This document shows positions 58,481 to 64,000 of a stretch of DNA of 64,000 nucleotides, piece after piece. Positions within the stretch are counted from its first letter, which is position 1. Every line of letters begins with the position of its first letter. The DNA lies in contig OZ022245.1 in assembly GCA_963978895.1 (NCBI GenBank), positions 4,514,509 through 4,578,508 of the forward strand, written 5' to 3'. A model generated the notes under the pieces. The model was not told the origin of the DNA, searched no databases, and worked only from the letters and a program-made list of their open reading frames with translations. A program made the position numbers and the translations under genes. The stretch comes from Erpobdella octoculata (taxonomy: Eukaryota > Annelida > Clitellata > Hirudinida > Erpobdellidae).

Positions 58481-61400
58481 AACGGGGTTTACAAAACTAA
58501 CTTTATTTTTTTTAAGAAGTTATGTTAAATATTAAAAGTTTAAATTTAAAAATTTTCATTTTTGGCACACATATGATGTTTAAAATCCAGCGCGTGCTAA
58601 GAATCAGTTATAAAAATCTCAGGTTTTTTTACAAGCTAATCTTTAGCAAACTAACAAAAATACAAAAATTTTTAGATTTTAACTAAATTAAGTAATATGA
58701 CTTATGCAGTTAAAAATAATTTCAAAAAGTCAAGTAGCATTTAATTGAGATGTGTTCGTTTTTTAAACTCATTAGAACACCCTACAGATTTACAATAAAA
58801 GTAATTTATTTAAATAATTTTGAATGGCAACGCTGATAGAAAATATGAAAGGAAAAGTATTTGACGGAATTTACACGCAGCTATAGTTTTCGTCAAAAGT
58901 CATTTGGTGTCAATTACGCCATAAGCTAAATAACTGAAATAAAAATAGTTTGGAAATACATTTTTCTTATAAAAAACCAGCATAGACTTGTTTTTGAAAA
59001 ATTTCACTACCTTTCAAAAAGGTGATAATTCGCTTTTAATTTTTTTATTCGTTCATTCCATATGGTTCAATTCCAACAAAGACACTAAAACATAATATTA
59101 CTTTATGCTTTTTTTTTATTTCCCATACAACATGTTTGGAAGTCACCTAGAGAAGTTTTAATGTTCACATGAGATTTATTTGTGGTATCTTAATTAATAC
59201 ATATTTATTAATTAATAATAATTTTCCTTCATTTTTCATAGTCATGTTTTTTAATGACAAAAATAGTTGTTAGGTTCACTTACTAAACAAGTTATATACA
59301 CCAATGTCATGGTAATTAACAAATGAACAATTTGTATTTAAATTAATTTTATTAAATCCTATTAGGAATTGTTTTATTTCTCAATTTTTAGCATCAAATG
59401 TATCTTTCTAAGTGCTATTTCAGAAAGAGTCAAAGAAAATTAATTCTAAAATCAGTGAATGGAGTTGGCATTATCCAAACATGGGTTCTGTAGAAAAAAC
59501 TTGCCTTATCCAGCTCAAGGTCATTTGTTTTGAATATATCTACTGATATGCAATTATTGATTGGAATCGATCGACAGCTACAACATTTAGTGTGGAAGTG
59601 GTAGTACTCATTGATTAGAAAATTTTGAAAAAGGGTTTTTATTTTACATTTCATTGGCAAAAAAAGAAAAATAACTAAGCAAAGAAAAGCTGGATAACGC
59701 GGGGTAACCCTGCCAGTAAGCTATATAATGGCGGTGACATTTTTTTCTCCCCCTTGGAAAATGCTGAATTTACGTCCGTGATCTGGTGTTCATCATTTCA
59801 GATTCATTTTTAGTGCAGTTTCAAAAGAGTTAACACTACAAGACTTATACACTTATCTATCATTTTATTTTATATTATAAAATTTAAATTAAATCATGTC
59901 TAAGCAAAATAAATCAAGAGGATATAACTCTTCGAACAAAGCTGCAGTTACATTTAAAGCGTCCTCGTTAGAGGAGCTTATCGAAACAGAAACTGCTGAC
60001 TCAAAAGCACATATTTCTGTGCATTTAGAAAGCATTTAAAGCTGGAAGAAATTAAATTCAGTTATTCTATTGAAATTCAGTTTGATTGAATTTAGTTGAT
60101 TGAAAAAAGATGAAAAGTTTTGTTGATTCAGGTATGACAGTTTATTTGTAAATTTTTTCAAAGTTGTATAAAAAAACTCTTTATTGTAAATCTATGTTCT
60201 ATACTAATTAGTGTTTTATCAGTTTAGTAAATCTGTTTTGCAAACAACTGGAATCTCTTTCATGACAATCAGTTCCTAACCAGTTCCAATGATGTCTGTA
60301 AAATGCTGCTATTATTGAAGAGGATTTTTTGGAAAATTTGTTGTGTGAATGCATGGATTGCCTACAAGTCAATTTGAGAAGTCAATTATTGCATCTGAAT
60401 AATTTGTCTTCATGAGGTAGGTTTCTTTTTCTGTTTTTAAATCTCTTATATTAACTTCACGGCCATTGTTGCTTGCTTACTTGCTTGCTTGAATGTTTGC
60501 AAACATTGAAAGTGAAAATTAACTGACTTACCTTCATTCAATTGAGCTGAAATTTGAAATATAAGCTTGCTTCTCGTGACAAGGCATTCTAATAAATTTT
60601 GGAAATTTTCTAAAAAAATTTTGTTTTTAATTAAAAAAATTAATTATTTAGGTTTTGAAACGATAACAAATCAAACGTAATTATATAAATACTTGCATTT
60701 ATAAATTTAAAAGAATGTCATTTCAAAAAAAAATAAGCTTGTGAATCCTGAAATATAAGGGATTTGTGAAAAAACCTCATATTTTCTGATTTTCTTGTTG
60801 GGTTACGATTTTACAGTTTCTGTTGAAAAGACTTTTGTAAACCTTTTCGTTGTTTTAGTTGTGGGACTATTTGTTATCATTATCATATACCCAAACATTA
60901 TGAAATAACTTGTAGATTTACTCTATAGGCTGCATACAAGTGCTTTCCCAATCTTGCAAGTGCAATATCACTGATTTATGACTGTCACAGTGTTCATTTA
61001 TTACCTTCAGTGATGGCAAAAGTGATATTAGTTTTATTTATATGACAATATTATTATGATGAGGTTAAAGCTTTTCAATTTGGTCACTATTTAATCATTC
61101 TAATTGTATTTTCAGGTATTCAAATTCATCCAAACCAGCTTCAAATCCCCATCAACGATCTTATTGAAAAAATGAGCTACGTTTTTTTTAATTATTTTGG
61201 CCCAAATCTGCTATTGCACTTTTAAACTTGAAGATTAGAATGTCCAAAGTTACTTCTGTTACTTTTTAAATTTGATACGAGAAATTGTTCCATCTCATTG
61301 TGAAAATCTCTTACATCACCAGATATGCTTTACTGTAAGAGGCCAATGGTAAAGGAGTTGGCTGGTTAAAATTTTGTCTCAATGTGTTTTTGTTTACGAT

Positions 61401-62730
61401 TTTGTCAATTTATGTGTTAATTTGGTCATCGTACCGTATCCCCCCCCCCCAAAAAAAATCGTTGCTTGTAAAATGATGGTTTGATTACCAGTCAAGGAAG
61501 AAGTCCATAGAGTGCCATTTAGTGGTTGAAACTTAAAAATTATGTCTGATTTGAACAGTATATATCCATATCCACGAAGAAATAGAAACACTATAGATAG
61601 AATACATGATTACTGGTTTCAGCATTTGCTACTATTTTTAGTGACATCCTTTTTTCTTTGGCGTTACTTGACTATGTAGTCGAGAGTATGGGGCCAAAGC
61701 CTGAAAACCTAAAAAACTATATAAATTAAGTTTTATTTATGTTATAGAAATTTTATAATCTGCTGGGGCCTTTCTTATTCACTGGTAAAATTATAAACTC
61801 CATGTGGTCAGCCTCTTCTGCTAGCCTCCTCTCGCTCTTTCTTTCTCTCCGAGTGAACAGGCTTGTGTCAAGTTTCTTAATTTTTTAGTACCCCTCCCTT
61901 TCTTTACATGGCCAACCCATTTTGTTGGCCTTCTAATTTTTTTTTAGCATTTCTCTTTCCTCTCCGTAAACAGTCTACAATGCTAGAATTTTTTCAACAT
62001 CTCTTTCCCTTCTTTGTGTGCACAGCCTAGCTTAAACTTTTTCAGCATCTCATACATATATCACATTTCTCTATCTTTTTTAACTTTGTCTCTCCAACCA
62101 AATATCTTTCTATGAAAATGCTTTTAATTTTCAAAAAAGATAAATTATAAATAATTTAGTATTCCCCTTCCTTCTTACTACCATATCTGATGAGAATTTT
62201 GAAAAATCTAAATTATTGCAATCAAAACCGATTGGTTTTTTGTAATGGCTGGTGGTAAAATGCACCCCCACTGCATCCCCTGGATCCTTCCCTAGTGAAA
62301 GATGTTTTTGAGCTGACTTGTTTCTTCTCTTTTTTCAATTGTTCAAATAGTACATTGGAATAAAAAGAGCAGATTACAATATAAAATATTTTAAAACATT
62401 TAATTAATGCTAATTAACTGATTATATCAATCCAGTGACGCCGAATTGCCATGCGATATCTTAGCTATTGTTGAGTCTTGAGCGTTTTTGATTCTATGAA
62501 AAAACGCTCCACAAGTTTCGGAGTTGAACTTTTACTTTAGATCTCCACATTAAGTATTGTCCGGCTGGCAGAGTCTAGCTGACTAAAAAGAAGAATACTC
62601 AAAGGCTTCAATCGCGTCCGCCCACGTCTCCCTTGACTGAAGTAATTATTTTTTAAGCGACCTACGTTATGCAGATTATGCTGGAATAAAAAAAATAAGT
62701 AAAGTAAGCACACAAGTTTACAGATAGACT
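58481..62730. other. AT-rich DNA without a supported gene
   Basis: I see no exon with family similarity. A 47-codon ATG frame at 59896-60039 is the only one that looks at all protein-like. A C-run followed by an A-run lies at 61440-61458 and a pyrimidine-rich stretch at 61820-62100. Confidence 0.55.
59896..60039 (+). CDS. Possible small ORF (47 aa), unproven
   Basis: ATG to TAA, beginning MSKQNKSRGYNSSNKAAV and ending HISVHLESI. Composition is balanced and GC is above that of the flanks, but there is no recognised domain and no clear splice site. It could be a chance frame or a remnant. Confidence 0.2.
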   Translation: MSKQNKSRGYNSSNKAAVTFKASSLEELIETETADSKAHISVHLESI

Positions 62731-62739
62731 TTATAATGC

Positions 62740-63330
62740 CTAATACCTATTATAGGTAGTACTGCGGTAGTAGGTGAGTATACAGTGACCACTGGCCAGG
62801 TCCATTGAAACAGGCGGCTAGTGGGAATTTTGCCCTGGGCCTCCCGCGCGCTGGTCTGAGGGCCCGGGCCCACCACAGTTGGAAAAACGCTACCAAGCGC
62901 TTACCTTTAATTTATAACAGACCTTAAAAATAAGTACCTACAGTGTGGTTTTCAAATTTCACTTCTGATTTACTAATGATAATAATAGCAAGGGTTCTAG
63001 AGGACCACAAAAATAAGTTGTATCGGACCTCGTTCATCTCGGCGGGACTGACAGTGTCATAGCGATGGTTTTTGGTGCCCGTGGACAAAGTCTAACTGTT
63101 AGACCTGACAAATGTACCCCTAGAAAACATGAAATTAAAAGTTTGTGTCATTATAACAATAACTTCATGTTACAATTTATTTTTTACGGGCCAGATCAGC
63201 TCACCTGCTTAGGGGAATGTATACTGGTTCGGTGGGGTCAGTGACGGGTCGGCAAAACTTGGCCACCTTAAGCAGCCCAAGCAGTGAAGTTGCTGAGGTT
63301 TTAGCTGAACAATGATTTACTAGTGGAATG
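62740..63330. other. GC-richer island of unknown nature
   Basis: This stretch, including GGGCCTCCCGCGCGCTGG and GAGGGCCCGGGCCCACC at 62838-62872, is much richer in GC than its surroundings, with no long frame. It resembles the terminal parts of non-autonomous DNA transposons, but I found no inverted termini. Confidence 0.3.
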
Positions 63331-64000
63331 AATAAGTTACAAACTTGAAATAATTTGCCTTATTTTGTCTGTCATAGTCTCATATATAGTAGTCGGTATG
63401 TCATGTCATGTTTTGCGTTTCTGTCTTGACAAAACAGAAGGTTTTGAGTAACTAAAAGTACAATTAAATATTAAAATAAATTAAATTAATAACAGTTTAC
63501 TAAAAATAATTAACAATTTTATTAAGTTTTTTCGTCGGCGTTCTCGTTCAGGTAGCCAAGTAGCTAGGTAAGCAGAAACCGATCCTCATCAACGAATGAA
63601 GAGCGAAACACGAGTGATCTGATGATGATTAGAATAGAAATTCAATTTAAGTTTTTAATTCTGCTAGTGAAAAGTGTTATTTATTGTTTGCCGGTTTTTG
63701 GTTTTCCGAGTTAAAAAAAACTTAGGCTATTAGCCGATTTCTTGCTTAGATGGAATATTTTAAAAATAAATTAACAACACTTTTATAATAACAAAAGGAT
63801 TTGTTTGTTTTGTTTGAATGGCTTATCCTCAGCTGTTATTATTGTAATCATTATTATTATTTCTTGTGTGATCTTATAAAAGCATTACTTAGAATAGTAA
63901 GTACAGTTTGATTTATTTGAATAATCTTAATTTGATAAATTAATAGTTACAATATTTGTGGTTTGTGTTAGATTTGTAAAGTATAGTAAATTGTAAATAT
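63331..64000. other. AT-rich DNA, nothing recognised
   Basis: Apart from a short GC-richer piece at 63530-63610, this end of the window is AT-rich with no frame, repeat or motif I can support. Confidence 0.6.

Overview
The window is nuclear DNA of an AT-rich, intron-rich animal. All coding sequence is split by GT-AG introns, and the three recognisable proteins are metazoan: a DCC/neogenin netrin receptor, a kindlin (FERMT) and a p66/GATAD2 subunit of the NuRD complex. Telomere-like TTAGGG variants, very dense di-, tri- and tetranucleotide repeats and fairly divergent proteins would suit a lophotrochozoan (annelid or mollusc). That placement is inference only; no species can be fixed from the sequence.

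Layout. 1-2893: non-coding, with a promoter-like GC-richer patch near 150-540 and a hAT-type MITE at 1379-1589. 2894-14094 (+): 22 exons of a DCC/neogenin receptor whose 5' end (signal peptide, first two Ig domains) is missing; exons encode Ig3, Ig4, six FN3 domains, one transmembrane helix and a cytoplasmic tail. 15087-15761 (-): a small two-exon gene of unknown function, tail to tail with DCC, with an RFX X-box-like site upstream. 16195-19180: a 3 kb degenerate telomere-like array that flips strand several times, holds a tRNA-like SINE head and ends next to a Helitron-like 3' hairpin. 19400-28300: repeat-rich intergenic DNA with no recognisable gene.

28324-51284 (+): a complete kindlin gene in 13 coding exons (701 aa). 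Its introns contain a 2.5 kb 32-bp minisatellite, a 15-bp minisatellite that repeats the 5' splice site, long tetranucleotide tracts, a second telomere-like block behind a Helitron-like 5' end, and a reverse-transcriptase fragment. 51285-55618: kindlin 3' flank and intergenic DNA. 55619-57722 (-): a p66/GATAD2 gene with a short first coding exon and one very large exon (537 aa). 57723-64000: p66 5' flank, then AT-rich DNA with no supported gene.

Biology. The genes do unrelated jobs: axon guidance at the cell surface, integrin activation at adhesions, and chromatin repression in the nucleus. Nothing suggests they act as one unit. The unusual content is the repeat architecture, especially repeats that sit against splice donors and the strand-switching telomere-like array. 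Splice sites were chosen by GT-AG rule, phase continuity and family similarity; summed exon lengths keep frame for all four gene models.
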